Assembly: GCA_021372825.1 (NCBI GenBank)
Contig: JAJFTR010000063.1
Location: 1-46,139, forward strand
Direction: 5' to 3'
Source of the DNA: Actinomycetes bacterium
Lineage (GTDB): Bacteria > Actinomycetota > Coriobacteriia > Anaerosomatales > Anaerosomataceae
Length of the DNA stretch: 46,139 nucleotides
Position numbers and translations under genes: made by a program. The notes under the pieces were generated by a model, which saw nothing but the letters and a program-made list of their open reading frames with translations, was not told the origin of the DNA and ran no database searches. Within the stretch, counting starts at the first letter, position 1, and each line of letters opens with the position of its first letter. Positions 27,066 to 35,342 of this stretch are shown in pieces.

Positions 27066-28303
27066 GAAGCGGGTTCTCGATGGCGGCGCAGCATCACGGT
27101 GTTGAAGGGATACGCCGAGCCAGCCTCGCCGCCTTTGCGGCGGCAGTGGTGCTGATTGCGAGTGTGCCCGGGGGGTGTGCGCGCGCCGAGAAGACGGATG
27201 GCGCCGCCGGTTCGCCCGCGCCGGTCGCGACTCCGGGCGCCGAAGAAGTGGTGGTCGCCTGGTCGGGTGAGGGCCGGTGTGCGGTCGTGCAGTACTCCGG
27301 TGAGGACCGATATCCCTGCGTGGCCGTATGGGACAGCCGAACGGGCGAGACGCGCGTCCTCGAGCGGCACCAGATCCTATTCGCCGAGACAGCGGCGCCA
27401 GTGCTGTGGCTCGAGCCTGCCTCGGCGGGTGACGGCGGTGCGACGACGCCAGTAGACGGTCTCGTCGATGGCGTGGACCACAGACCTCAGCAGCTCGTCG
27501 CGTGGGACGTTAGCCGCGCGGACCCTCCCAGTCCACGCGTCTCGGCCAAGTGGCATGCGTGGCCCGGACCGGGTGGTTATGTGGCCTATCCCGAGATCGA
27601 TGTCCTTAAGGGTGCAGGTCTTGCCGCTGTATGGTTCAACAATGCCGCGTCAAGTGGCGAGGGGGCCAAGGCGGCTCTTCCGGACGCCACCGTCACGTTC
27701 TCACCGATCGGATGGTCGCCATCGGGCGCCTACTTCGCGGTGGAAGAACTCCTGCAAGAGACCGACGCTGCCACTTCGGCGCCGAGGGAGGCGAAGGCGC
27801 CGGCGCGCAAGTTGGTGGTCTTCGAGGCAGCGAGCGGGCAGATCGCTGCAACAGCGCCGCTGCCACCCGCCTGCTCCGGCCCCGGTGCCGCATGGGACGC
27901 GAGCGTCGACCGCCTGTACTGGCCGGAAGCGGAAGCACGAGCGACCGGGGTGTCGCTCCGAACGATGACCGCGACGGGCACTGCCGGCGACGCGTTCGAC
28001 CTGCTCGGCTGGCGGAGCCTTCCCGAGCTTGAGGGCGCAAGCGACGCCTACGTCGTGGGCAGCGATTCCCAGGCCGCTCTGCTGGCCGTCGCAGACGGGC
28101 TGTATCGCGTGTCAGTGGGCGGACTGGAGCGCGTCGGTGATCTTGATGCCGCACACGCTGCGGTCAACGCGCGGGGCGAGCTTGCGATGGTGCGCCGCGT
28201 GCAGGAGGGCGCCGCGAAAACATCGCACGTGGAACTCGTCATCAGAAGCGCTGACGGCGAGCGCGTCGTTTGGAAGTCACAGCCGCAAGCAGTGTCCGAG
28301 TAG
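27062..28303 (+). CDS. Exported protein of unknown function (propeller-like)
   Basis: A 413-residue protein I do not recognise. Its N-terminus has a membrane-export segment (about residues 20-38, LAAFAAAVVLIASV) followed by PGGC at residues 36-39; this lipobox is imperfect because Pro occupies -3. A proline/alanine-rich linker follows, then repeated blocks with strands such as GEGRCAVVQYS, VAVWDSRTGETRVL, IGWSPSGAYFAVEE and KLVVFEAASGQIAA. That pattern suggests a WD40/TolB-like beta propeller. It overlaps the pyrD stop and precedes pyrF by 11 bases, so it is transcribed with the pyr genes although no pyrimidine role is known. Confidence 0.8.
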   Translation: MRSGFSMAAQHHGVEGIRRASLAAFAAAVVLIASVPGGCARAEKTDGAAGSPAPVATPGAEEVVVAWSGEGRCAVVQYSGEDRYPCVAVWDSRTGETRVLERHQILFAETAAPVLWLEPASAGDGGATTPVDGLVDGVDHRPQQLVAWDVSRADPPSPRVSAKWHAWPGPGGYVAYPEIDVLKGAGLAAVWFNNAASSGEGAKAALPDATVTFSPIGWSPSGAYFAVEELLQETDAATSAPREAKAPARKLVVFEAASGQIAATAPLPPACSGPGAAWDASVDRLYWPEAEARATGVSLRTMTATGTAGDAFDLLGWRSLPELEGASDAYVVGSDSQAALLAVADGLYRVSVGGLERVGDLDAAHAAVNARGELAMVRRVQEGAAKTSHVELVIRSADGERVVWKSQPQAVSE

Positions 28304-28314
28304 AGAGGCGCCGG

Positions 28315-29034
28315 ATGAGTCCACAAGATCTGATGCGCGAGAAGATCATCGTCGCGCTCGACATGCCCGAGAAGGAAGCCGCCCTCGATATGGCGCGCTC
28401 ACTCAAGGGGCACGTCCCTTGGGTCAAGATCGGCATGACGCTCTTCTACTCGGAAGGTCCCGATATCATCCGCGAGATGCGCGGCCTGGGGTTCAAGGTG
28501 TTCGTCGATCTCAAGATGCACGACATCCCTCACCAGGTGAGCGGGGCGTGCCGGGTGCTCGTACGTGCCGGAGCTGACATGTTCACGGTTCACGCGTCGG
28601 GTGGCCGGGCGATGCTTGAAGCTGCCGTGCAGGAGACGAAGAGCGCGGCCTCTCGGTTCCGGGTCGCTCCTCCCGGTGTCATCGCGGTCACTGTGCTCAC
28701 CAGCCTCGATGATGCGGGTCTTGCCGAGATCGGCATCCAGAGAACATCCGCCGAGGAGGTCATGACGCTCGGGACTCTCGCCTGGGAAACGGGGTGCGAC
28801 GGGGTTGTGTGTTCGCCCGCAGAGGCGACGGCGATCCGAGGGGTCTTCGGCGAGCAGGGCCTCGTCATCACACCCGGCGTCCGGCCCGCATGGGCCGAGG
28901 CGGGCGACCAGGCTCGGGTCGCCACACCCGCTGAGGCGATCGCGGCGGGCGCGTCCCACCTGGTGATCGGCAGGCCGATCACACAAGCGCCTGTGCCCGC
29001 CGAGGCGGTCAGGCGCATCGTGGAAGGGGAGTAG
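28315..29034 (+). CDS. pyrF: Orotidine 5'-phosphate decarboxylase
   Basis: Decarboxylates OMP to UMP, the last step. It has 239 residues. Catalytic Asp65, Lys67 and Asp70 are in DLKMHDIP, and the phosphate loop TPGVRPAW is near the C-terminus. The ATG at 28315 follows AGAGAGGCG; an in-frame start at 28270 would overlap the upstream gene. pyrE follows after three bases. Confidence 0.96.
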   Translation: MSPQDLMREKIIVALDMPEKEAALDMARSLKGHVPWVKIGMTLFYSEGPDIIREMRGLGFKVFVDLKMHDIPHQVSGACRVLVRAGADMFTVHASGGRAMLEAAVQETKSAASRFRVAPPGVIAVTVLTSLDDAGLAEIGIQRTSAEEVMTLGTLAWETGCDGVVCSPAEATAIRGVFGEQGLVITPGVRPAWAEAGDQARVATPAEAIAAGASHLVIGRPITQAPVPAEAVRRIVEGE

Positions 29035-29037
29035 GAC

Positions 29038-29622
29038 ATGGCCGAGATGACCCCGCAAGACGTGCGTGAGGCTCTAGAGGACGCAGGAGCGGTCCTGAAG
29101 GGACACTTCCAGCTGACGAGCGGGAGGCACTCCGACACGTACGTCCAGTGCGCGCGCGTGCTCGAAGACCCGGCTCTTACGATGCGCCTCGCGCGCGCGA
29201 TGGTCGATCGTCTCGGTCCACGGCAGATCGACCTTGTAATAGCGCCCGCGATGGGTGGCATCATCATCGGCTTCGCGGTGGCGCAGGTTCTCGGGGTCAA
29301 CTTCATCTTCACCGAGCGTCAGCAGGGCACGATGGTGCTGCGCAGAGGATTCAAGATCCCTTCTCAGTCACGCGTGCTGGTGGTAGAAGACGTGGTCACA
29401 ACCGGTGGTTCGGTTGCCGAGGTCGTCGATGTGGTCCGGGCCGCCGGCGCGGAGGTGGTGGCGGTGGCCGCCCTCATCGACAGAGGTGGACCCAAGGTGT
29501 TCGATGCCGAGTTGGTACCTCTACTTAAAGTAGAAGTCGAGTCTTGGGAGCCCGTGTCCTGTTCGTTGTGTGAGGCCGGAGTGCCCCTCTACTCGCCTGG
29601 AAGTCGACGACTTTCCGTGTGA
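29038..29622 (+). CDS. pyrE: Orotate phosphoribosyltransferase
   Basis: Converts orotate and PRPP to OMP. It has 194 residues with the PRPP-binding motif VLVVEDVVTTGGS at residues 113-125, and the FQLTSGRHSDTYV and FTERQQGTM segments. It resembles the shorter PyrE class. The ATG follows GGGGAG at the pyrF end. It is the last pyr gene; a separate promoter follows at 29626. Confidence 0.96.
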   Translation: MAEMTPQDVREALEDAGAVLKGHFQLTSGRHSDTYVQCARVLEDPALTMRLARAMVDRLGPRQIDLVIAPAMGGIIIGFAVAQVLGVNFIFTERQQGTMVLRRGFKIPSQSRVLVVEDVVTTGGSVAEVVDVVRAAGAEVVAVAALIDRGGPKVFDAELVPLLKVEVESWEPVSCSLCEAGVPLYSPGSRRLSV

Positions 29623-29625
29623 GGG

Positions 29626-29654
29626 TTGGCTTCGCCGCAGGTCAGGGGTAGTAT
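29626..29654 (+). promoter_or_regulatory. Promoter upstream of mihF
   Basis: TTGGCT at 29626-29631 and TAGTAT at 29649-29654 have a 17-base spacing, giving a good housekeeping promoter. A transcript start near 29661 would leave a leader of about 75 bases before the mihF ATG. It lies directly after the pyrE stop, separating the pyr operon from mihF-gmk-rpoZ. Confidence 0.6.
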
Positions 29655-29736
29655 CCCTGTGTAGTCATGAACCGAGCGTGCGTCCGAAGCGCACGAGTGA
29701 GCGTGTCCCAGCCGTACCGAGTCAGGAGGAAGCATC

Positions 29737-30045
29737 ATGGCCCTGCCCAATCTTTCCGAGGCCGATCGCAAGGCTGCTCTTGAGAAAGCTGCCCAGGCTC
29801 GTCAGGCTCGCAAAGAGCTGCGTCAGAAGATCAAGTCGGGCAAGATGTCGTTCGCGGATGTGATGAAGAACGCGGACGATCCCATCGTGGCCCGGATGAA
29901 GGTCTCGACGCTCCTGGAGAGCCTGCCGGGTTACGGCAAGGCCAAGGCTGCCAAGATCATGGATGAGCTTGAGATCTCCGAGAGCCGTCGCGTGCAGGGT
30001 CTGGGTGCTCGCCAACGCGAGATGCTCATGGCCAAGCTCGGCTAG
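29737..30045 (+). CDS. mihF: Actinobacterial integration host factor (mIHF)
   Basis: A 102-residue nucleoid-associated DNA-binding protein of the Actinobacteria-specific mIHF family, not related to proteobacterial IHF. Its motifs LPNLSEADRKAALEKAAQAR, VSTLLESLPGYGKAKAAKIM (helix-two-turn-helix region) and LGARQREML are typical. The ATG follows AGGAGGAAG. Position before gmk and rpoZ is the conserved actinobacterial order and is the strongest taxonomic marker in the window. Confidence 0.94.
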   Translation: MALPNLSEADRKAALEKAAQARQARKELRQKIKSGKMSFADVMKNADDPIVARMKVSTLLESLPGYGKAKAAKIMDELEISESRRVQGLGARQREMLMAKLG

Positions 30046-30066
30046 TCCGCGTCTTCTCCGACACTG

Positions 30067-30636
30067 GTGAGCAAGGGCAGGCTCGTCATCATCTCCGGGC
30101 CTTCGGGCGCCGGAAAGGGGACTCTGGTGGACCGGCTCGTCTCCAGGGTCCCTGGCGTGTGGGTCTCCGTGTCGGCGACGACGCGTCGGCCTCGGCCTAA
30201 CGAAGTACATGGGCGTGACTACTACTTCATGTCACCGGAGGAGTTCCAGTCTCTGATCGATGACGGCGACTTCCTTGAGTGGGCCGAGGTGCACGGCAAC
30301 AGGTACGGCACACTCAAGAGCATGGTCGCCGAGAAGATGGACGAGGGTCGGCTCGTGGTGCTGGAGATCGACCCTCAAGGCGCCCGGCAGGTGAAGGCGG
30401 CGATTCCCGACGCGGTGCTGGTGTTCATCGTGGCGCCGTCTTTCCAGGAGCTCGAACGTCGGATCCGGGAGCGAGGAGCTGAGACTGAGGAGCAGGTGAG
30501 GGCACGTCTTGCGACGGCTGAGCGCGAGATGGAACTTGTGGGGACATACGATTTTGTGGTACAAAACGACGACATCGCCCGAGCTACAGACGAGCTCGTC
30601 GGCATCGTCGAATCCCTCGGTGAGAAGGAATCCTGA
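30067..30636 (+). CDS. gmk: Guanylate kinase
   Basis: Phosphorylates GMP to GDP. It has 189 residues with the P-loop GPSGAGKGT at residues 10-18, SATTRRPRPNEVHGRDYYF as the GMP-binding region, and the lid near residue 130. The GTG at 30067 is the likely start and gives MSKGRLVIIS. It overlaps rpoZ by one base, the usual gmk-rpoZ pair. Confidence 0.96.
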   Translation: MSKGRLVIISGPSGAGKGTLVDRLVSRVPGVWVSVSATTRRPRPNEVHGRDYYFMSPEEFQSLIDDGDFLEWAEVHGNRYGTLKSMVAEKMDEGRLVVLEIDPQGARQVKAAIPDAVLVFIVAPSFQELERRIRERGAETEEQVRARLATAEREMELVGTYDFVVQNDDIARATDELVGIVESLGEKES

Positions 30637-30884
30637 TGATCATCAAACCCGAAATCGACCTGTTGCTCTCCAAGGTCGACTCCAAGTACACACTGTGCAT
30701 CGTCTCCGCGCGACGCGCTCGGCAGATCAACGACATGATCCACGGCGTACGCGATCAGGCCTTGCTCACGATGCAGGCGCCTCAGATCGCACAGATCACG
30801 AGCACGAAGCCGCTCACGCTCGCACTCGAGGAGATCGCGAACGGCGATATCGGGTACGTGCGCACGACCGACAGCTATAAGTAG
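30636..30884 (+). CDS. rpoZ: DNA-directed RNA polymerase subunit omega
   Basis: An 82-residue RNA polymerase omega subunit that helps assemble beta-prime. It carries ARRARQIND (residues 26-34), the typical omega helix motif, and KPLTLALEEIANGDI near the C-terminus. The ATG overlaps the last base of the gmk stop codon. It follows gmk as in most bacteria. The 75-base gap behind it holds a hairpin. Confidence 0.95.
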   Translation: MIIKPEIDLLLSKVDSKYTLCIVSARRARQINDMIHGVRDQALLTMQAPQIAQITSTKPLTLALEEIANGDIGYVRTTDSYK

Positions 30885-30909
30885 CGTCGGGACGACCGAG
30901 AACACGGAG

Positions 30910-30940
30910 GTGCCTCGCCGCTTGAAGGGCCGTGAGGCAC
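30910..30940 (+). terminator. Hairpin after rpoZ
   Basis: GTGCCTC (30910-30916) and GAGGCAC (30934-30940) pair perfectly, with an inner GCC/GGC extension. No T run follows (GCTCTTCG), so it is a weak terminator at best or an RNA processing/stability element between rpoZ and thiI. Confidence 0.35.
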
Positions 30941-30959
30941 GCTCTTCGCCGGGGGCTGG

Positions 30960-32162
30960 ATGTTCGAACGCGTAGCGCTCGTCCACTATCACGAGATCGG
31001 CCTCAAAGGCCGCAACCGCGGCACATTCGAGCGCAAGCTCAAGGACAACATCGCATTCTCGCTCGGCGACCTTGCGCCACAAGGTGTGGAGCGTGTGGCG
31101 AGCAGACTCGTGGTGCCGCTCGCCTCTAAGAGCGCGGAACAAGCACTCGAGCTGATCTCGCGCATCCCAGGAGTCGCGTCTGTCGCGGACGCGTACGTGA
31201 CCTCACGTGATCCCGCCGAGATGGAACGCGCCGCTACGCAGGCGGTCCTGCGGGCGGCGCCGGACGCGTCGACCTTTGCTGTGAAGGCGCGACGCTCCTC
31301 GACGGACTACTCCGAGTCGGGTCATGAGATGAACGTTCGTATCGGGGCCGCCGTGCGAGCGGCCACTGGCATGGCGGTCGACCTCGGTCACCCCGATGTC
31401 ACATGCTCCATCGAGGTCGTCCAGGGTGCGGTGTACGTCTATGCGAGACGCATCGAGAGTCCGGGTGGTCTGCCGGTCGGCACGTCGGGGCGTGTGGTCG
31501 CGCTCCTTTCGGCGGGTATCGACTCTCCGGTCGCGGCGTGGCGCATGATACGACGGGGTGCGGTGGCCATCGCTCTGCACTTCTCGGGACGCCCGCAAAC
31601 CGATGCGCGCTCCGAAGAGTACGCCCGTGACATCTGCCGGGTGCTGGAGCGCACCGGCGGACTTGCGCGCCTGTACGTGGCGCCGTTCGGCGAACTTCAG
31701 CGCGAGATCTCGCTCGCCGCTCCGCCTGACCTGCGTGTGTTGCTGTACCGCCGTCTCATGTTGCGAGTGGCCGAGAAGATCGCTGCGGTCGAGGGTGCGA
31801 AAGCCCTTGTCACCGGGGAGTCACTCGGTCAAGTGGCCTCGCAAACGCTCGACAACATCGCGGCGGTAGACGCGGTCGCGCCGGTACCGGTGCTTCGACC
31901 CCTGATCTGTAACGACAAACTCGAGATCATGGCGGAGGCGCGCGCCATCGGGACCTATGAGCTCTCGACCCAGCCTCACACCGATTGCTGCACGCTCTTC
32001 ATGCCGAGGAACCCCGCCACGCATGCGACCATCGAGCAGGTGGAGGCAGGGGAGGCGGGCCTCGACATCGACCGCATGGTCGATGCGGCCCTCGCGGGCC
32101 TGTCGTGGACGACTTTCGCGTGCGCCTCATACCGGCCCCCTGCGCAGTGGCGGGAGGGGTGA
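30960..32162 (+). CDS. thiI: tRNA 4-thiouridine sulfurtransferase ThiI
   Basis: Adds sulfur to uridine 8 of tRNA and can serve thiamine thiazole synthesis. It has 400 residues, without the C-terminal rhodanese domain of E. coli ThiI, as in many Gram-positives. It has a ferredoxin-like/THUMP N-terminus (residues 1-170), the PP-loop ATP pyrophosphatase motif LLSAGIDSP near residues 181-189, and the conserved GESLGQVASQTLDN and DCCTLFMP segments. Without rhodanese, sulfur would come directly from a cysteine desulfurase not seen here. It lies four bases before the glycosyltransferase gene. Confidence 0.95.
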   Translation: MFERVALVHYHEIGLKGRNRGTFERKLKDNIAFSLGDLAPQGVERVASRLVVPLASKSAEQALELISRIPGVASVADAYVTSRDPAEMERAATQAVLRAAPDASTFAVKARRSSTDYSESGHEMNVRIGAAVRAATGMAVDLGHPDVTCSIEVVQGAVYVYARRIESPGGLPVGTSGRVVALLSAGIDSPVAAWRMIRRGAVAIALHFSGRPQTDARSEEYARDICRVLERTGGLARLYVAPFGELQREISLAAPPDLRVLLYRRLMLRVAEKIAAVEGAKALVTGESLGQVASQTLDNIAAVDAVAPVPVLRPLICNDKLEIMAEARAIGTYELSTQPHTDCCTLFMPRNPATHATIEQVEAGEAGLDIDRMVDAALAGLSWTTFACASYRPPAQWREG

Positions 32163-32165
32163 GGC

Positions 32166-33272
32166 GTGCGCATCCTCGTACTCGAGCCCTACTACGGCGG
32201 CTCGCATCGCGCGGTCCTCGACGCGATTCTTCCGGCGCTGGGGCATGACTATGACCTTCTCACGCTTCCGGCGTCCAAGTGGAAGTGGCGGATGCGCGGC
32301 TCGGCCATCACCATGGCCGAGCAGGCGCGCACGCTCCACGCCTCCGGCGTGCAGTGGGACCTCGTCTATGCGAGCACGTTCATCAACCTGGCCGAATTCA
32401 TCGCGCTTGCGGGACCTGCCGTCGCCGGTGTGCCCTCGATCGTCTACTTCCACGAGAACCAGTTAGTATACCCCACCAGGTATACAGCTGAGTGGGACTA
32501 CCAGTTCCCGCTCACCAACATCACGAGCGCGCTCGTGGCCGGCGAGTGCCTGTTCAACAGCAACTGGACCATGGACTCCTTCCTCGATGGGATCCCCGCG
32601 TTCCTGCGGCAGTTCCCCGACCACGTGCCCACAGGCGTCACCGAGCGCATCGCGGCCAAGTCGAGAGTGCTCGCTCCGCCCTTCGACCCGGCGCCCTTCG
32701 ACGCCGCGCCAGTGGTGAGGGGAGACCGCCCGCGAATCGCATGGCCCCACCGCTGGGAGCACGACAAGGACCCTCAGGCGTTCTTCGCCGCCGTCGCGGA
32801 GCTTGCTGCCGAGGGTCTGGATTTCGAGGTCGCGGTCCTCGGCCAGTCGTTCCATGACGCGCATGACGAGATGACTCGTGCGGCGGCGCCGCTCGGGGAC
32901 AGGCTCGTGCACATGGGCGAACCGGGCGACAGGGAAGCGTACGCGGCGCTCCTCGCGAGCGCCGATGTGGCGGTGTCCACCGCACGCAACGAGTTCTTCG
33001 GGCTCGCCATGATCGAGGCCTGCTACGCGGGGTGCACGCCGCTCGTGCCCGATCGTCTCGCATACCCGGAGATCTACCCGGTCTCGTACCGCTACCGGAG
33101 GCCTGGCGAACTCGTCGCGCGGTTGCGTTCGCTTGTGTGCGAACCGCCCGCGCCAGGCGCGGCGCGCCGTGTCGCCGAGGCTTTCACTGTCGGTCGCATG
33201 CTCCCTGCGTACCGGGAAGTCTTCGAACAGGTTGTGGACGCCAGTCGCGAGAAGGGTGCACGAACATGCTGA
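32166..33272 (+). CDS. Glycosyltransferase, tRNA-queuosine mannosyltransferase (DUF3524/GTDC1) family
   Basis: A 368-residue GT4-type glycosyltransferase. The N-terminal DUF3524 domain is recognisable from EPYYGGSHRAVLDAI, LPASKWKWRMRGSA and FHENQLVYP. The C-terminal half has the nucleotide-sugar fold with the NEFFGLAMIEACYAG motif. Vertebrate relatives (GTDC1/QTMAN) mannosylate queuosine in tRNA-Asp; the bacterial function is not established, to my knowledge. The GTG start lies four bases after thiI, another tRNA modification gene, which supports a tRNA role. No queuosine gene is in the window. Confidence 0.85.
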   Translation: MRILVLEPYYGGSHRAVLDAILPALGHDYDLLTLPASKWKWRMRGSAITMAEQARTLHASGVQWDLVYASTFINLAEFIALAGPAVAGVPSIVYFHENQLVYPTRYTAEWDYQFPLTNITSALVAGECLFNSNWTMDSFLDGIPAFLRQFPDHVPTGVTERIAAKSRVLAPPFDPAPFDAAPVVRGDRPRIAWPHRWEHDKDPQAFFAAVAELAAEGLDFEVAVLGQSFHDAHDEMTRAAAPLGDRLVHMGEPGDREAYAALLASADVAVSTARNEFFGLAMIEACYAGCTPLVPDRLAYPEIYPVSYRYRRPGELVARLRSLVCEPPAPGAARRVAEAFTVGRMLPAYREVFEQVVDASREKGARTC

Positions 33273-33598
33273 GCAGCATCCCGTTCGACCAGCTTCCCGT
33301 CGGCGCGCGTATCGCACTGGGCCTGCTGGCGGTAGTCCAGGTCGGCCTGGAGGTCTTCGCGCTCGTCACGCTTGCAAGAACGCCGAACGACCGCCTCGTC
33401 TTCGGCATGAAGTGGCCATGGGTCGTGATCATCCTCCTGATCAACACGGTGGGTGCGATCGTCTTCCTCGCGGCGGGCCGGGTCTCCCGTCCCGCGGAGG
33501 AGCCTGTGCGGCCACTCGTCGAGCACGACGCCACCCGCGTGAAGAACGCGGCCGATCTGCTCTACCCCCGCAAAGACCGCGAGAGCGAGCAGTCGTGA
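33266..33598 (+). CDS. Small PLDc_N-domain membrane protein (YxlE-like)
   Basis: A 110-residue membrane protein with two helices, at about residues 17-37 and 48-68. The intervening RTPNDRLVFGMKWPWVVIILLINTVGAIVF segment is the PLDc_N (PF13396) signature. A charged cytoplasmic tail ends the protein. Overlaps at both ends (with the glycosyltransferase stop and the ABC ATPase start) couple it to the ABC genes. The same trio, small PLDc_N protein, ABC ATPase, ABC permease, occurs as YxlE-YxlF-YxlG next to SigY in Bacillus. Confidence 0.85.
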   Translation: MLSSIPFDQLPVGARIALGLLAVVQVGLEVFALVTLARTPNDRLVFGMKWPWVVIILLINTVGAIVFLAAGRVSRPAEEPVRPLVEHDATRVKNAADLLYPRKDRESEQS

Positions 33599-34524
33599 CC
33601 GCTTCCAGCGCAGTCGAGCTCGTGTCGCTCACCAAAGTCTACGGCGGAGTCACGGCGCTAGACGCGGTCGACCTCAGCGTGCCGGAAGGGTCGGTGTTCG
33701 GCTTCATGGGACCGAACGGAGCGGGCAAGACCACCACGCTGCGCATCCTCACGGGTCTTACATGGCCGACTTCCGGCTCGGCATATGTGTTCGGAGCGGA
33801 TGCCACGAGTGCGACCAGCACCGTGCGTGCGCGGATCGGATTCTTACCTGACGTGCCTGGCTTCTACGACTGGATGACCGCCGAGGAGTTCCTGCGCTTC
33901 GCGGGTTCGCTCTTCGGCATCGACAGACGCACGCTCGATGAACGTACCGGCGCGCTAGTGGACATGGCGGGTCTTTCGGGTGTGACGACGCGGCTGGGGG
34001 GCTATTCTCGAGGCATGAAGCAGCGCTTGGGTATCGCCCAGGCGCTCGTCAACGCGCCCGCGTTGTTGCTGCTCGACGAGCCCACTTCGGCCCTTGACCC
34101 GCTCGGGCGCAAAGACGTGCTCGACATGATCGCGTCACTCTCCGGGCGTACCACGGTGTTCTTCTCGACACACATCCTGTCTGACGTCGAGCGTGTGTGC
34201 GACACGGTCGCCGTTCTCGACCGCGGGCACGTGGTCGCACAGGCGCCCGTCGGCGAGCTCAAAGCTCGTTACGGCGCGCAGAAGATCGTCGTGGAAGTCA
34301 CGCAGGCGAGCGAGCAAGTGGAGCGCTTGTTGCGCCGGACGCCGTCGGTGAGCGCTGTTACGCGTGAGAACCACACCCTCACCCTCACAGTGAACGACGT
34401 CGACGAGGCGCGCATCGCGGTGCCCGCTGCGATCGCGAGCGTGGGGGCAGGTATCGTGCGCATGGAAAGCGGTGAGGTCTCGCTAGAAGACATCTTCGTG
34501 GAGCTCGTGGGGAGTGAACGGTGA
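33595..34524 (+). CDS. ABC transporter ATP-binding protein (YxlF-like)
   Basis: A 309-residue ATPase of the CcmA/Nod-type ABC-2 exporter class. Walker A is GPNGAGKTT at about residues 38-46, the signature is YSRGMKQRLG, Walker B is LLLLDEPTSALDP, and the switch His is in FFSTHIL. The C-terminal 85 residues are a small extra domain. The GTG at 33595 overlaps the stop of the PLDc_N gene. The open frame back to 33133 is a shadow. The substrate cannot be told from sequence. Confidence 0.93.
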   Translation: MTASSAVELVSLTKVYGGVTALDAVDLSVPEGSVFGFMGPNGAGKTTTLRILTGLTWPTSGSAYVFGADATSATSTVRARIGFLPDVPGFYDWMTAEEFLRFAGSLFGIDRRTLDERTGALVDMAGLSGVTTRLGGYSRGMKQRLGIAQALVNAPALLLLDEPTSALDPLGRKDVLDMIASLSGRTTVFFSTHILSDVERVCDTVAVLDRGHVVAQAPVGELKARYGAQKIVVEVTQASEQVERLLRRTPSVSAVTRENHTLTLTVNDVDEARIAVPAAIASVGAGIVRMESGEVSLEDIFVELVGSER

Positions 34525-35294
34525 TGCGGGCTTTCGGCGCGTTTCTCCGCAAGGAGTCACTTGAGACGGTCCGGACGTGGCGCGTGTGGGTCGTCGGGGG
34601 AATGCTGCTCTTCTTCGCGCTCAGCGGACCGGTCCTCGCTGAACTCACGCCCCAGATCTTGCGCTCGGTGTCCGGCACGTCGGGGATGGGCGGCCTGATC
34701 ATCGAAGTGCCCGACCCCGGATGGGCAGACGCCTACGCGCAATGGGTGAAGAACCTCTCGCAGATCGTCACGTGGGCGATCATCGTCATGCTCGGCGGGA
34801 TGATCTCCTCCGAGCGCAAGAAAGGCACAGCGACTCTGGTGCTTACCAAGCCCCTTAGCCGCCGAGCCTTCCTCATGGCCAAGTTCGTGTCCCATTCGGT
34901 GCTGATCGTACTCGCCACACTCCTCGGAGCCGCCGTCACGTGGCTGGTCACGCTCCTGATCTTCGGCGAGGCCCCCGCAGGTGTGCTCGCCGAGACCACC
35001 GCGGCGTGGCTGGTCTTCGCGGTGATGCTCGTGGCGGTGATGACCTTGCTGTCGGCACTCATGGACTCGCAGGTAAGCGCCGCTCTTCTGGGCTTCGGGG
35101 TGCTCGCGGGCCTTGGGATCGCCGGGATGTGGGAGCCGGCGTCACGGTACACGCCCGCCGGCTTGATGAACGCCCCCGCGGCGCTTCTCGGTGGCCGGGA
35201 AGTCGCCACGGGCTGGCCCATCGCAAGCGCCGTGCTGGTCGCGATAGTGTCGCTGGCGGCCGCGGCGGCTGTCTTCTCGCGTAAGGAGCTCTGA
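34521..35294 (+). CDS. ABC-2 type transporter permease (YxlG-like)
   Basis: A 257-residue permease with about six transmembrane segments, at roughly residues 20-40, 85-100, 125-150, 155-178, 185-205 and 230-250. The cytoplasmic ERKKGTATLVLTKPLSRRAFL segment is a hallmark of ABC-2 permeases with an ABC-2 membrane fold. The GTG at 34521 overlaps the ATPase stop by four bases; ATG at 34524 is an alternative. With the ATPase and PLDc_N protein it forms one export module. The substrate is unknown. Confidence 0.92.
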   Translation: MMRAFGAFLRKESLETVRTWRVWVVGGMLLFFALSGPVLAELTPQILRSVSGTSGMGGLIIEVPDPGWADAYAQWVKNLSQIVTWAIIVMLGGMISSERKKGTATLVLTKPLSRRAFLMAKFVSHSVLIVLATLLGAAVTWLVTLLIFGEAPAGVLAETTAAWLVFAVMLVAVMTLLSALMDSQVSAALLGFGVLAGLGIAGMWEPASRYTPAGLMNAPAALLGGREVATGWPIASAVLVAIVSLAAAAAVFSRKEL

Positions 35295-35342
35295 TCGCGG
35301 CGTTCTGCGCGAACGTTTGCCCGTGAGGCCTTCGGGAGTATC

